From positions 1 to 7,195 of the forward strand of contig CABQHF010000110.1 of assembly GCA_902463905.1 (NCBI GenBank): 7,195 nt of DNA, given 5' to 3'. Below the pieces are notes generated by a model. That model ran no database searches, was not told the origin of the DNA, and saw nothing but the letters and a program-made list of their open reading frames with translations. The DNA is from an uncultured Faecalibacterium sp. (GTDB lineage Bacteria; Bacillota; Clostridia; Oscillospirales; Ruminococcaceae). This document shows positions 1-6,275 of the stretch, piece after piece. The stretch's first letter is position 1. Every line of letters starts with the position of its first letter. A program made the position numbers and the translations under genes.

Positions 1-1
1 C

Positions 2-100
2 AAGGATTTTGACCTTGACTTTGCCCGGAGGGAACGGTACACTTATACCAAGATAATTTCCTCGCAGGGCAAAGTGCCCGGCAAATCGTTTGGAGGTTAG
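2..100 (+). CDS. Possible C-terminal end of an unidentified upstream gene (partial)
   Basis: Reading from base 2, the frame is open for 32 codons to a TAG at 98-100, and the start lies outside the window. The other two forward frames close at once or by about position 56. The residues are mixed and charged, with an Arg/Lys/Tyr-rich stretch and a final KSFGG, and they look protein-like, but I do not recognise a family. If the gene is real, its last codons overlap the pgi ribosome binding site, which would make the two genes neighbours on one transcript. A frame this short can be open by chance, so this is a tentative call. Confidence 0.35.
   Translation, partial: KDFDLDFARRERYTYTKIISSQGKVPGKSFGG
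15..43 (+). promoter_or_regulatory. Weak candidate sigma-A promoter for pgi
   Basis: TTGACT (15-20) and TACACT (38-43) are separated by 17 bases and match the sigma-A consensus at 5/6 and 4/6. Transcription would begin near position 50, giving a leader of just under 60 bases. The site lies inside the possible upstream reading frame, so it would be either an internal promoter or a chance match. Confidence 0.22.
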
Positions 101-106
101 AATACA

Positions 107-1438
107 ATGAGTGTTGCACTGAACACGAAGCACCTCTCCGGTTTTATCAACGAAGAGGAATATGCAGCCATCTATCCCCAGGTGGAGGCAGCCCACAAGC
201 AGCTGGAGGCCAAGAGCGGCCCCGGCAACGACTTCCTGGGCTGGATGTATCTGCCCCGTGATTATGATAAGGAAGAGTTTGCCCGCATCAAGGCCGCAGC
301 CGCCAAGATCCGTGAGGATTCCGACGTGCTGGTGGTGGCCGGCATCGGCGGCAGCTACCTGGGCGCACGCGCTGTGGTGGAGGCCGTGAAGGGGCAGTTC
401 CACAACGAGCTGGAGGACGGCCCTAAGATCTACTTCTGCGGCAACAGCATCAGCCCCACTTACCTGAACAATATCATCAGCCTGTGCAAGGGCAAGCGCT
501 TCTCCATCAACGTTATCTCCAAGTCCGGTACCACCACCGAGACCAGCTTGGCTTTCCGTGTGCTGCGTGAGCTGCTGGAGAAGGAGATGGGCGTGGAAGA
601 GGCCAACAAGCGCATCTACGCCACCACCGACCGTGCCAAGGGCACCCTGAAGCAGCTGGCCGACGCACAGGGCTGGCCCACCTTCGTGGTCCCCGATGAC
701 GTGGGCGGCCGTTACTCCGTCCTGAGCGCCGTGGGTCTGCTGCCCATCGCCGCCGCAGGCATCGACATCGACGAGCTGATGAAGGGCGCTGCCGACGCCA
801 TGGAGCGCTTCTCCGTGCTGAGCCCCGACAACGACGCTTACAAGTATGCTGCCATCCGCAACATCCTGTACCGCAAGGGCAAGAGTATCGAGATCCTGGA
901 GTGCTACGAGCCGGACTTCACCCTGATGAACGAGTGGTACAAGCAGCTGTTCGGCGAGAGCGAGGGCAAGGATGGCAAGGGCCTGTTCCCCGCAAGCTGC
1001 ATCTTCTCTACCGACCTGCACTCCATGGGCCAGTTCATCCAGGAAGGCTCCCGCACCATGTTCGAGACCATCGTGGACGTGAAGAAGCCCGCAAAGGATC
1101 TGTTCATTGACCCGCTGGAGGGCAACTTCGACGGCCTGAACTTCCTGGCTGACCAGAACATGAGCGTGGTCAACCGCAAGGCTATGGAAGGCACCATCCT
1201 GGCCCACACCGACGGCGGCGTGCCGGAGGTGCTGATCGAGGTGGACGACCTGTCCGCTTACAACGTGGGCTACCTGATCTACTTCTTCTGGCGTGCTTGT
1301 GCCTGCAGCGGCTATTTGCTGGGCGTGAACCCCTTCAACCAGCCGGGTGTGGAAAGCTACAAGAAGAACATGTTCGCACTGCTGGGCAAGCCGGGCTACG
1401 AGAACCTGACCGCTGAGCTGGAAGCAAAGCTGAAGTAA
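107..1438 (+). CDS. pgi: Glucose-6-phosphate isomerase
   Basis: This cytoplasmic enzyme interconverts glucose 6-phosphate and fructose 6-phosphate, the second step of glycolysis, and also serves gluconeogenesis and amino-sugar supply. The 443 residues match the short bacterial form (about 450 aa in Bacillus). Two sugar-isomerase (SIS) domains are visible. The sugar-phosphate loop includes GIGGSYLG at 79-86 and SKSGTTTET at 138-146. The first family signature includes DVGGRYS at 198-204. FGESEGK at 282-288 carries the probable catalytic Glu284, H305 lies in DLHSMGQ, and the second signature NPFNQPGVESYK at 408-419 ends in the probable catalytic Lys419. I assigned the catalytic residues by analogy with known isomerases. 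The ATG is preceded by GGAGG at 92-96. The next gene starts 54 bases downstream on the same strand, with no clear terminator between them. The gene is intact, with no missing motif. Confidence 0.97.
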   Translation: MSVALNTKHLSGFINEEEYAAIYPQVEAAHKQLEAKSGPGNDFLGWMYLPRDYDKEEFARIKAAAAKIREDSDVLVVAGIGGSYLGARAVVEAVKGQFHNELEDGPKIYFCGNSISPTYLNNIISLCKGKRFSINVISKSGTTTETSLAFRVLRELLEKEMGVEEANKRIYATTDRAKGTLKQLADAQGWPTFVVPDDVGGRYSVLSAVGLLPIAAAGIDIDELMKGAADAMERFSVLSPDNDAYKYAAIRNILYRKGKSIEILECYEPDFTLMNEWYKQLFGESEGKDGKGLFPASCIFSTDLHSMGQFIQEGSRTMFETIVDVKKPAKDLFIDPLEGNFDGLNFLADQNMSVVNRKAMEGTILAHTDGGVPEVLIEVDDLSAYNVGYLIYFFWRACACSGYLLGVNPFNQPGVESYKKNMFALLGKPGYENLTAELEAKLK

Positions 1439-1453
1439 GTTGTAAAAATGATC

Positions 1454-1472
1454 TCCCGCCGTAAGGCGTGGA
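1454..1472 (+). other. Small intergenic hairpin with a GNRA-type loop
   Basis: CGCC (1457-1460), loop GTAA (1461-1464) and GGCG (1465-1468) form a compact stem. Three more pairs can form below it if T1469 is bulged. GUAA is a GNRA-class tetraloop in RNA. No T-run follows, so it is not a terminator. It sits six bases before the AGGAGG of the next gene and could affect mRNA processing, stability or translation between pgi and the P-loop gene. It could also be incidental. Confidence 0.3.
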
Positions 1473-1492
1473 AAATACAGGAGGACTGAACT

Positions 1493-1897
1493 ATGATTAA
1501 ACTGATTGTTGGTACCAAGGGCTCCGGCAAGACCAAGGCTATGATCGACCAGATCAATGACGCGGTCAAAACCTCCAAGGGCAACGTGGTCGTCGTGGAA
1601 AAGGGCATGAAGCTCACCTACGACATCGCTCCTGCTGCACGTCTGATCGACCTGGACGAGTACAAGATCGCCGGCGGCGAGATGCTGTACGGCTTTGTTG
1701 CCGGCCTGATGGCAAGCAACTACGATATCACCGACCTGTACATCGACGGCATCCTGAAGGTGCTGGATCACGACATCAACCGTCTGGGCGTGGTGCTGGA
1801 CGAGATGGCTGCTATCGCAGGCGACTCCGTCAAGGTCACCGTCACTGTCAGCGCAGAGGAATCTGCTCTGCCCCACGATGTGAAGAAGTACCTGTAA
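1493..1897 (+). CDS. Small P-loop nucleotide-binding protein of unknown function
   Basis: This is a 134-residue soluble protein whose first 14 residues form a beta strand plus Walker A motif, G7-TKGS-GKT14, fitting GxxxxGK[ST]. A hydrophobic strand ending in Asp (DLYID, 81-85) could be the Walker B strand, with an acidic DEM at 103-105 further on. There is no signal peptide, membrane segment or second domain. As I recall, similar short proteins in Clostridia are annotated as ATP-binding or, probably wrongly, as PilT-like. PilT itself is more than twice as long and has conserved boxes that are not visible here. AGGAGG at 1479-1484 gives an ideal 8-base spacer to the ATG. The gene lies 54 bases after pgi and before a strong hairpin, so it is probably the last gene of the pgi transcript. 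Its substrate and role are unknown. Confidence 0.85.
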   Translation: MIKLIVGTKGSGKTKAMIDQINDAVKTSKGNVVVVEKGMKLTYDIAPAARLIDLDEYKIAGGEMLYGFVAGLMASNYDITDLYIDGILKVLDHDINRLGVVLDEMAAIAGDSVKVTVTVSAEESALPHDVKKYL

Positions 1898-1917
1898 TTT
1901 CCGAACGGTAGGCTTGG

Positions 1918-1970
1918 AACAGGCAGGAGACCGGGAAAATTTGAAATTTTTTCGGTTTTCTGCCTGTTTT
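1918..1970 (+). terminator. Long intrinsic-terminator-like hairpin after the P-loop gene
   Basis: AACAGGCAG (1918-1926) is perfectly complementary to CTGCCTGTT (1960-1968). The pairing continues inward through A-T, G-T and G-C pairs to AAAA/TTTT (1936-1939 with 1947-1950), giving about 22 continuous pairs around a 7-base loop. The T-run after it is short (TTTT, 1967-1970, partly in the stem), so it may terminate incompletely. It lies 20 bases after the stop of the P-loop gene and just ahead of the next promoter, as expected for a boundary between transcription units. Confidence 0.65.
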
Positions 1971-1974
1971 GGTG

Positions 1975-2003
1975 TTGACAAAGGCCTTTGTTGGCGCTAT
2001 ACT
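1975..2003 (+). promoter_or_regulatory. Strong sigma-A promoter for the yceD-rpmF unit
   Basis: A perfect TTGACA -35 box (1975-1980) and TATACT -10 box (1998-2003, 5/6) are separated by exactly 17 bases. Transcription should begin near 2010, leaving a leader of about 20 bases before the ATG at 2031. Its near-consensus quality suits strong expression of a ribosomal protein gene. Confidence 0.88.
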
Positions 2004-2030
2004 AACAAAGCAGCCTTTTAGAGGTGTACT

Positions 2031-2531
2031 ATGCAATTTGACCTGAGAAAGTTTATCGCCACCGGCAAACGACCCTATCATGCAGAGTTTCAGTGTGATT
2101 TATCTGCCCATGATTATGCCGGTGCAAGGATCCCTCAGCCGGTCACCGCGGTATTCGACGCGGAGACGGATGGCGATGAGATCCGGATGACACTGTGGGC
2201 AAACGCATTGGTGCACGGAGAGTGCGCCCGCTGCTTGGACCCGGTCACACGGGAAAAAACAGTCGATACGGAGTGGATCGTCAAGGAACGGGATCTGGAT
2301 GACCCGGATTTCGAGCTTCCGCTGGACGAAAAAGGGCACTTGGATGTGGATGAATGGCTCAGCCAGGAGTTCATGTTCCAGATCCCCACAGTGCTGCTTT
2401 GCAGCCCTGACTGCGCCGGACTTTGTCCGCAGTGCGGCAAAAAGAAAGCGGAGTGCACCTGCCAACCGGCAGAACCGACCGAAGCTCCCGTAGACACAAG
2501 GCTCGCAATCCTTAAATCACTGCTGAACTGA
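2031..2531 (+). CDS. yceD: YceD/DUF177 family protein
   Basis: This 166-residue cytoplasmic protein belongs to the YceD (DUF177) family, whose gene sits directly before rpmF in many bacteria. Family members have been linked to 23S rRNA accumulation and ribosome production, but the exact mechanism is not settled. The visible signature is a first cysteine pair in GECARCLDPV (C65, C68). A second cluster follows near the C terminus, with C124, C128, C132 and C135 in CSPDCAGLCPQCG, then C142 and C144. These spacings suggest zinc binding, which is inference. An acidic stretch (about 87-108) separates the two. The start is supported by AGAGGTG at 2020-2026, close behind the promoter. The gene ends 26 bases before rpmF, and the two are almost certainly cotranscribed. 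Confidence 0.9.
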   Translation: MQFDLRKFIATGKRPYHAEFQCDLSAHDYAGARIPQPVTAVFDAETDGDEIRMTLWANALVHGECARCLDPVTREKTVDTEWIVKERDLDDPDFELPLDEKGHLDVDEWLSQEFMFQIPTVLLCSPDCAGLCPQCGKKKAECTCQPAEPTEAPVDTRLAILKSLLN

Positions 2532-2557
2532 TAAACCCATCAAGGAGGTGCAAAAAT

Positions 2558-2737
2558 ATGGCAGTACCTAAGAGACATCTTTCCAAGGCCCGCCGCGACA
2601 AGCGTCGCAGCAATGTTTGGAAGCTGGAGGCCCCCGCACTGGTCAAGTGCAGCAACTGCGGCTCTCTGAAGCTCCCCCACCAGGCATGTGGCAACTGCGG
2701 TTACTACAAGGGCGAGGAAGTCATCAAGAAGGCCTAA
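2558..2737 (+). CDS. rpmF: 50S ribosomal protein L32, zinc-ribbon form
   Basis: This short gene encodes 59 residues of large-subunit protein L32. It begins MAVPKRHLSKARRDKRRS, the typical basic, rRNA-binding N terminus, followed by a four-cysteine zinc ribbon: CSNC at 31-34 and CGNC at 44-47. The length is normal for the family. Some Firmicutes also carry a cysteine-free L32 paralogue for zinc shortage. This copy is the zinc-binding type, and nothing in the window indicates a second one. AAGGAGGTG at 2542-2550 is a near-perfect ribosome binding site, 7 bases from the ATG. Placement after yceD is the standard arrangement and supports both calls. Confidence 0.97.
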   Translation: MAVPKRHLSKARRDKRRSNVWKLEAPALVKCSNCGSLKLPHQACGNCGYYKGEEVIKKA

Positions 2738-2773
2738 TTTGCGCGTAATTGGTGGCATAATGGTGTTATGTAC

Positions 2774-2804
2774 AGAAGGGGAGGGCGCGATGCCTTCCCC
2801 TTCT
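2774..2804 (+). terminator. GC-rich hairpin after rpmF, possible terminator or attenuator
   Basis: Bases 2774-2786 pair with 2792-2804 (13 pairs including one G-T) around the loop GCGAT. The stem begins AGAAGGGGA and closes with TCCCCTTCT. The sequence after it, TTGTTCTGT, is T-rich but interrupted, so termination efficiency is uncertain. It lies 36 bases after the rpmF stop and could end the yceD-rpmF transcript while letting some polymerase continue into the DUF512 gene. Confidence 0.5.
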
Positions 2805-2820
2805 TGTTCTGTCTGAACAA
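2804..2820 (+). other. Second hairpin next to the DUF512 ribosome binding site
   Basis: TTGTTC (2804-2809) and GAACAA (2815-2820) form a perfect 6-bp stem with loop TGTCT. It starts where the previous stem ends, and its 3' arm includes the first two A bases of the ribosome binding site of the next gene. It is small and may be fortuitous. Confidence 0.3.
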
Positions 2821-2826
2821 AGGAGG
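2819..2826 (+). promoter_or_regulatory. Ribosome binding site that fixes a TTG start for the DUF512 gene
   Basis: AAAGGAGG at 2819-2826 is a strong Shine-Dalgarno sequence. The GTG at 2826-2828 is in frame but overlaps it, so it cannot use it. The ATG at 2830-2832 is out of frame. The TTG at 2835-2837 is in frame, with an 8-base spacer, and gives the expected N terminus MAIKIERVEPGS. Confidence 0.8.
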
Positions 2827-2834
2827 TGGATGCG

Positions 2835-4166
2835 TTGGCGATCAAAATCGAGCGTGTGGAACCGGGCAGCGAAGCCGAGGCGCTGGGCCTTGCGCCCGGT
2901 GACGAGCTGCTGGCCGTGGATGAAAACGAGCTGAACGACTCGCTGGATTACGATTTTTATACCGACAGCTCCAGCTTTCACCTGAAAGCAAAGGTGGCCG
3001 ACGGCATCCGGGAATGGAATGTGCAGCGCACGGAGCGCGGACCCTTTGGCTGTGACTTCAAGACCTATCTGGGCGACCAGAAGCACTCCTGCTCCAACCA
3101 CTGCATGTTCTGCTTCATCGACCAGCTGCCCCCCGGCATGCGCGAGAGCCTGTATTTCAAGGATGATGACGAGCGCCTGAGCTTTTTGTTCGGCAACTAC
3201 ATCACCATGACCAACATGCAGGACCATGAGATCGAACGCATCATCAAGATGCACATTTCGCCCATCAACATTTCGGTGCACACCACAAACCCCCAGCTCC
3301 GCGTGCGGATGCTGGCCAACAAGCGCGCCGGTGAGGTGCTCAAGTACCTGCCCCGGCTGGTGCAGGGCGGCATTGCCGTCAACTGCCAGCTGGTGCTGTG
3401 CCGTGGCATCAACGACGGCGATGAGCTGCGCCGCACCCTGACCGACCTGCTGGAACTGACTCCCATGGTGCAGAGCGTGGCGGCGGTGCCCTGCGGTGTG
3501 ACGGATTACCGCAAGAATCTGTTCAAACAGACCCCCTACGACGCCGAGACCAGTGCCGCCGTCATCGACATTCTGGAAGAGTTCGGTGACGAGTGCAAGC
3601 GCCGCCACGGCAAGCGCATCATCTACCCCAGCGATGAGTGGTACCTCAAGGCCGGGCGGCCCATCCCGGCCCCGGAATTTTACGAGGACTACGACCAGCT
3701 GGAGAACGGCGTGGGTATGATGAGCCTGTTCCGGGAGGAATTCCTGGCCGAGCTGGACAAGCCCCACCGCATTTACGGCAGCAAAAAACTGGATGTGGTC
3801 ACCGGTACCATGGCGGCCCCGCTGATCACCGAGATGATGGCCGAACTGCACCGCCAGTATCCCATGATCGAGGTGACGGTGCACCCCATCCAGAACAAGT
3901 TCTTCGGCGGCAATGTGGGCGTGGCGGGCCTTGTAACGGCCACCGACATCATTGCCCAGTGTGAGGGCAAGCTGACCAGCGGTACGCTGGGTGTGCCCGC
4001 TGTGATGCTGCGCGAAGAAAAAGATACCTTCCTGGACGATGTGACAGTCACCCAGCTGGGCGAGCGCCTGGGCGTAAAGGTCGAGGTGCTGCCTGTGGGC
4101 GGCGGCGACGAAGCCCGCGCCCTGCTGCGCAGCGGACTGCACATTGCCCGCCGGAAAAGAACCTGA
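2835..4166 (+). CDS. DUF512 radical-SAM-like iron-sulfur protein with N-terminal PDZ-like domain
   Basis: This is a 443-residue cytoplasmic protein of the DUF512 family. Residues about 3-60 resemble a PDZ-like domain (VEPGSEAEALGLAPGDELL). A cysteine motif CSNHCMFC follows, with C86, C90 and C93 in the CxxxCxxC spacing of radical-SAM enzymes, where the cysteines would hold a 4Fe-4S cluster. Next come a barrel-like central part and a C-terminal DUF512 region, roughly residues 270-430, with a glycine-rich segment (FFGGNVGVAGLVTATD). The family has no established reaction or substrate, and SAM use is inferred from the motif alone. I chose the TTG at 2835 over an upstream GTG because of the ribosome binding site. 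The stop codon overlaps the der ribosome binding site, 14 bases from der, so the two are likely cotranscribed and perhaps translationally coupled. As I recall, this gene commonly precedes der in Clostridia, hinting at a ribosome or tRNA role, which is speculation. Confidence 0.9.
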   Translation: MAIKIERVEPGSEAEALGLAPGDELLAVDENELNDSLDYDFYTDSSSFHLKAKVADGIREWNVQRTERGPFGCDFKTYLGDQKHSCSNHCMFCFIDQLPPGMRESLYFKDDDERLSFLFGNYITMTNMQDHEIERIIKMHISPINISVHTTNPQLRVRMLANKRAGEVLKYLPRLVQGGIAVNCQLVLCRGINDGDELRRTLTDLLELTPMVQSVAAVPCGVTDYRKNLFKQTPYDAETSAAVIDILEEFGDECKRRHGKRIIYPSDEWYLKAGRPIPAPEFYEDYDQLENGVGMMSLFREEFLAELDKPHRIYGSKKLDVVTGTMAAPLITEMMAELHRQYPMIEVTVHPIQNKFFGGNVGVAGLVTATDIIAQCEGKLTSGTLGVPAVMLREEKDTFLDDVTVTQLGERLGVKVEVLPVGGGDEARALLRSGLHIARRKRT

Positions 4167-4180
4167 AAGGAGGAGACCCC

Positions 4181-5524
4181 ATGAGCAAACCGATCGTAGC
4201 AGTGGTAGGCCGCCCCAACGTGGGCAAGTCTACCCTGTTCAATAAACTGTGCGGCCAGCGGCTGGCCATCGTGGAAGATACGCCGGGTATCACCCGCGAC
4301 CGTATCTTTGCCAACTGCGAGTGGAACGGCCATGAATTTCTGCTGGTGGATACCGGCGGCATCGAGCCCAAGGCCACCGAGGGCATCCTGGCTCATATGC
4401 GCGAACAGGCTCAGATCGCCATCGACACCGCCGACTGCATCATCATGGTGGTGGACGTGCGCGACGGCCTGACCGCTGCCGACGAGGATGTGGCTCACAT
4501 GCTGCGCCGCAGCCACAAGCCCATCATCCTGGCCGTGAACAAGTGTGACAAGGTGGGCGACGCCCCCATGGAGCTGTACGAGTTCTACAACCTCGGCTTT
4601 GACGAGGTGATGCCCATTTCGTCCGTGCACGGTCACGGCACCGGCGACCTGCTGGATGCCGTGTGCGCACATCTGGACTTCAGCGAGACGGTGGTGGAAG
4701 AGGACCGCATCCCGGTTGCCATCATCGGCCGCCCCAATGTGGGCAAGTCCAGCCTGACCAACCGCATCCTGGGCGAGAACCGCATGATCGTGGCCAATGA
4801 GGCCGGCACCACCCGTGATGCCATCGACACCCCGGTGGACAACGCCTACGGCAAGTTCATCTTTACCGACACCGCCGGTCTGCGCAAGCGCAGCAACATC
4901 ACCGACGGTCTGGAGCGGTATATGGTGGTGCGCGCCCTGGCTGCCGTGGAGCGCAGCCGTGTGGCCCTGATCCTGGTGGATGCCACCGTCGGCTTTACCG
5001 AGCAGGACAGCAAGGTGGCCGGTTATGCCCATGACCAGGGCAAGGCCTGCATCATCGTGGTGAACAAGTGGGATGCCGTGGAAGGCAAGGAGACCAACAC
5101 CATGGAGCAGCAGCGCCGCGGCTATGCCGAGGACTTCAGCTTCATGGGTTACGCGCCCATCATCTTCATCTCGGCGCAGACCGGCTACAACGTGAACAAG
5201 CTGATGCAGCTGATCCGTGACGTGGACGCACAGAACGGTGCCCGTGTGCCCACCGGTGTGCTGAACGAGATGCTGGCCCGTGCCACGGCCCGCATGCAGC
5301 CGCCCAGCGACAAGGGCCGCCGCCTGAAGATCTTCTACCTGACCCAGGCTTCCACCCGCCCGCCCACGTTCGTGGCCTTTGTGAACGCAAAGCACCTGTT
5401 CCACTTCAGCTATCAGCGGTATATCATCAACCAGATCCGTGAGAACTTTGGCCTGGAACACACCCCCATCCGTCTGGTCGTGCGGGAGCGCGGCTCCGGC
5501 GAAGTGGGTGCCAAGGACGTCTGA
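4181..5524 (+). CDS. der: Ribosome biogenesis GTPase Der (EngA)
   Basis: Der is an essential GTPase with two tandem G domains that binds and helps mature the 50S ribosomal subunit. All expected motifs are present in the 447 residues. G domain 1 has GRPNVGKS (10-17), PGITRD (35-40), DTGG (57-60) and NKCD (120-123). G domain 2 has GRPNVGKS (183-190), GTTRD (209-213), DTAG (230-233) and NKWD (295-298). A KH-like C-terminal domain (about 353-437) includes KIFYLTQASTRPPTFVAFVN. An acidic linker at 166-175 joins the two GTPase domains. Length and order are normal. AAAGGAGG at 4166-4173 precedes the ATG by 7 bases. The gene is packed between DUF512 (14-base gap) and plsY (21-base gap), with no promoter or terminator visible in either gap. 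Confidence 0.98.
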   Translation: MSKPIVAVVGRPNVGKSTLFNKLCGQRLAIVEDTPGITRDRIFANCEWNGHEFLLVDTGGIEPKATEGILAHMREQAQIAIDTADCIIMVVDVRDGLTAADEDVAHMLRRSHKPIILAVNKCDKVGDAPMELYEFYNLGFDEVMPISSVHGHGTGDLLDAVCAHLDFSETVVEEDRIPVAIIGRPNVGKSSLTNRILGENRMIVANEAGTTRDAIDTPVDNAYGKFIFTDTAGLRKRSNITDGLERYMVVRALAAVERSRVALILVDATVGFTEQDSKVAGYAHDQGKACIIVVNKWDAVEGKETNTMEQQRRGYAEDFSFMGYAPIIFISAQTGYNVNKLMQLIRDVDAQNGARVPTGVLNEMLARATARMQPPSDKGRRLKIFYLTQASTRPPTFVAFVNAKHLFHFSYQRYIINQIRENFGLEHTPIRLVVRERGSGEVGAKDV

Positions 5525-5545
5525 TACGGCAGGGAGGCTTCATTC

Positions 5546-6202
5546 ATGGAATCTGTTCTCATTGCCGTGGTGTCCGCCCTGCAGGCCTACCTGCTGGGCA
5601 GCATTGACACCGGGATTCTCGTCAGCAAATTCGTGTACCACGACGATGTGCGCAAGCACGGCAGCGGTGCCGCCGGTATGACCAATATGCTGCGCACCTT
5701 CGGCAAAAAAGCCGCGGCTATGACGGCCGCAGGCGATGTGCTCAAGGGCGTGCTGGCCGTGTGCATCGGCCGCTGGCTGTTCGCGCTGCTGCCTGCGGGC
5801 ACCACCGTCTCGCCCTATCTGGGCGTATATCTGGCCGCGATCTTTGCAGTGATCGGCCACCTGAAGCCGCTGTATTTCGGCTTCAAGGGCGGCAAGGGCG
5901 TGCTGGTGGCCGGCGGTGCCATTCTGGCCATCCAGCCGGTGCTGCTGCCCTTCCTGGCAGCCATCTTCCTGATCTGCCTGGTGCCCACCGGCATGGTGTC
6001 GCTGGGCAGCGTGGTGATGGCCGCCTGCTATCCGGTGCTGACCATCCTGCACGGCGTGATCAAAGGTTACGCTGCCGTGGATCTGGCCGTGAGCATCGTC
6101 GGCTCTGTGATCATGGCCGCCATGGTCATCTATATGCACCGCGCCAACATCCAGCGTATCCGCGAAGGCAAAGAGTACCGCTTTGGTCATCACGGCAAAT
6201 AG
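5546..6202 (+). CDS. plsY: Glycerol-3-phosphate acyltransferase PlsY
   Basis: PlsY is an integral membrane enzyme that transfers an acyl group from acyl-phosphate (made by PlsX) to glycerol 3-phosphate, giving lysophosphatidic acid, the first committed step of phospholipid synthesis. The 218 residues show several hydrophobic helices, roughly 3-28, 59-83, 89-110, 122-147, 150-170 and 176-196. Motif 1 is RKHGSGAAGMTN (36-47), the motif 2 region includes GDVLKG (63-68), and motif 3 includes FKGGKG (113-118). The cytoplasmic tail HRANIQRIREGKE (198-210) is typical of the family. Two positions are unusual: motif 1 has GSGAAGMTN instead of the common GSGN-x-GATN, and GHLKPLYF replaces the usual GH-x-FP form. 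AGGGAGG at 5531-5537 sets the start. It is the last gene of the DUF512-der-plsY group. The gpsA gene that often follows is absent here. Confidence 0.94.
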   Translation: MESVLIAVVSALQAYLLGSIDTGILVSKFVYHDDVRKHGSGAAGMTNMLRTFGKKAAAMTAAGDVLKGVLAVCIGRWLFALLPAGTTVSPYLGVYLAAIFAVIGHLKPLYFGFKGGKGVLVAGGAILAIQPVLLPFLAAIFLICLVPTGMVSLGSVVMAACYPVLTILHGVIKGYAAVDLAVSIVGSVIMAAMVIYMHRANIQRIREGKEYRFGHHGK

Positions 6203-6217
6203 TAAAAGAGATAAAGC

Positions 6218-6271
6218 AAAAGCGTCTGCAACCGTGTTCACGCATGAACAGTTGCAGACGCTTTTTGTTTT
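6218..6271. terminator. Strong bidirectional intrinsic terminator between convergent genes
   Basis: AAAAGCGTCTGCAAC (6218-6232) is perfectly complementary to GTTGCAGACGCTTTT (6251-6265), a 15-bp stem. Inside it TGTTCA (6235-6240) and TGAACA (6245-6250) form a second 6-bp stem with loop CGCA, leaving a 2-base bulge. On the plus strand the stem runs into TTTTTGTTTT. On the minus strand it is followed by TTTTGCTTT. It can therefore end both plsY and the PsiE-like gene, whose stop codon lies only 5 bases past the plus-strand T-run. Confidence 0.93.
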
Positions 6272-6275
6272 GGTT

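Noticed and set aside
2753..2761. TGGCATAAT as a promoter for the DUF512 gene
   Set aside because: It resembles an extended -10 box, but no -35 element lies at 16-18 bases, and a terminator-like hairpin follows at once. It is mentioned only as part of the leader finding.
2766..4142. A 458-codon open frame on the minus strand, opposite DUF512
   Set aside because: It has the same His/Gln/Ala/Gly-rich mirror composition, covers almost exactly the real gene, and has no family motif.
3773..5461. A 562-codon open frame on the minus strand, opposite DUF512 and der
   Set aside because: It lies antisense to two unmistakable genes. Its translation is rich in His, Val, Gly, Ala and Gln, the typical result of reading GC-rich codons backwards, and it has no recognisable domain.
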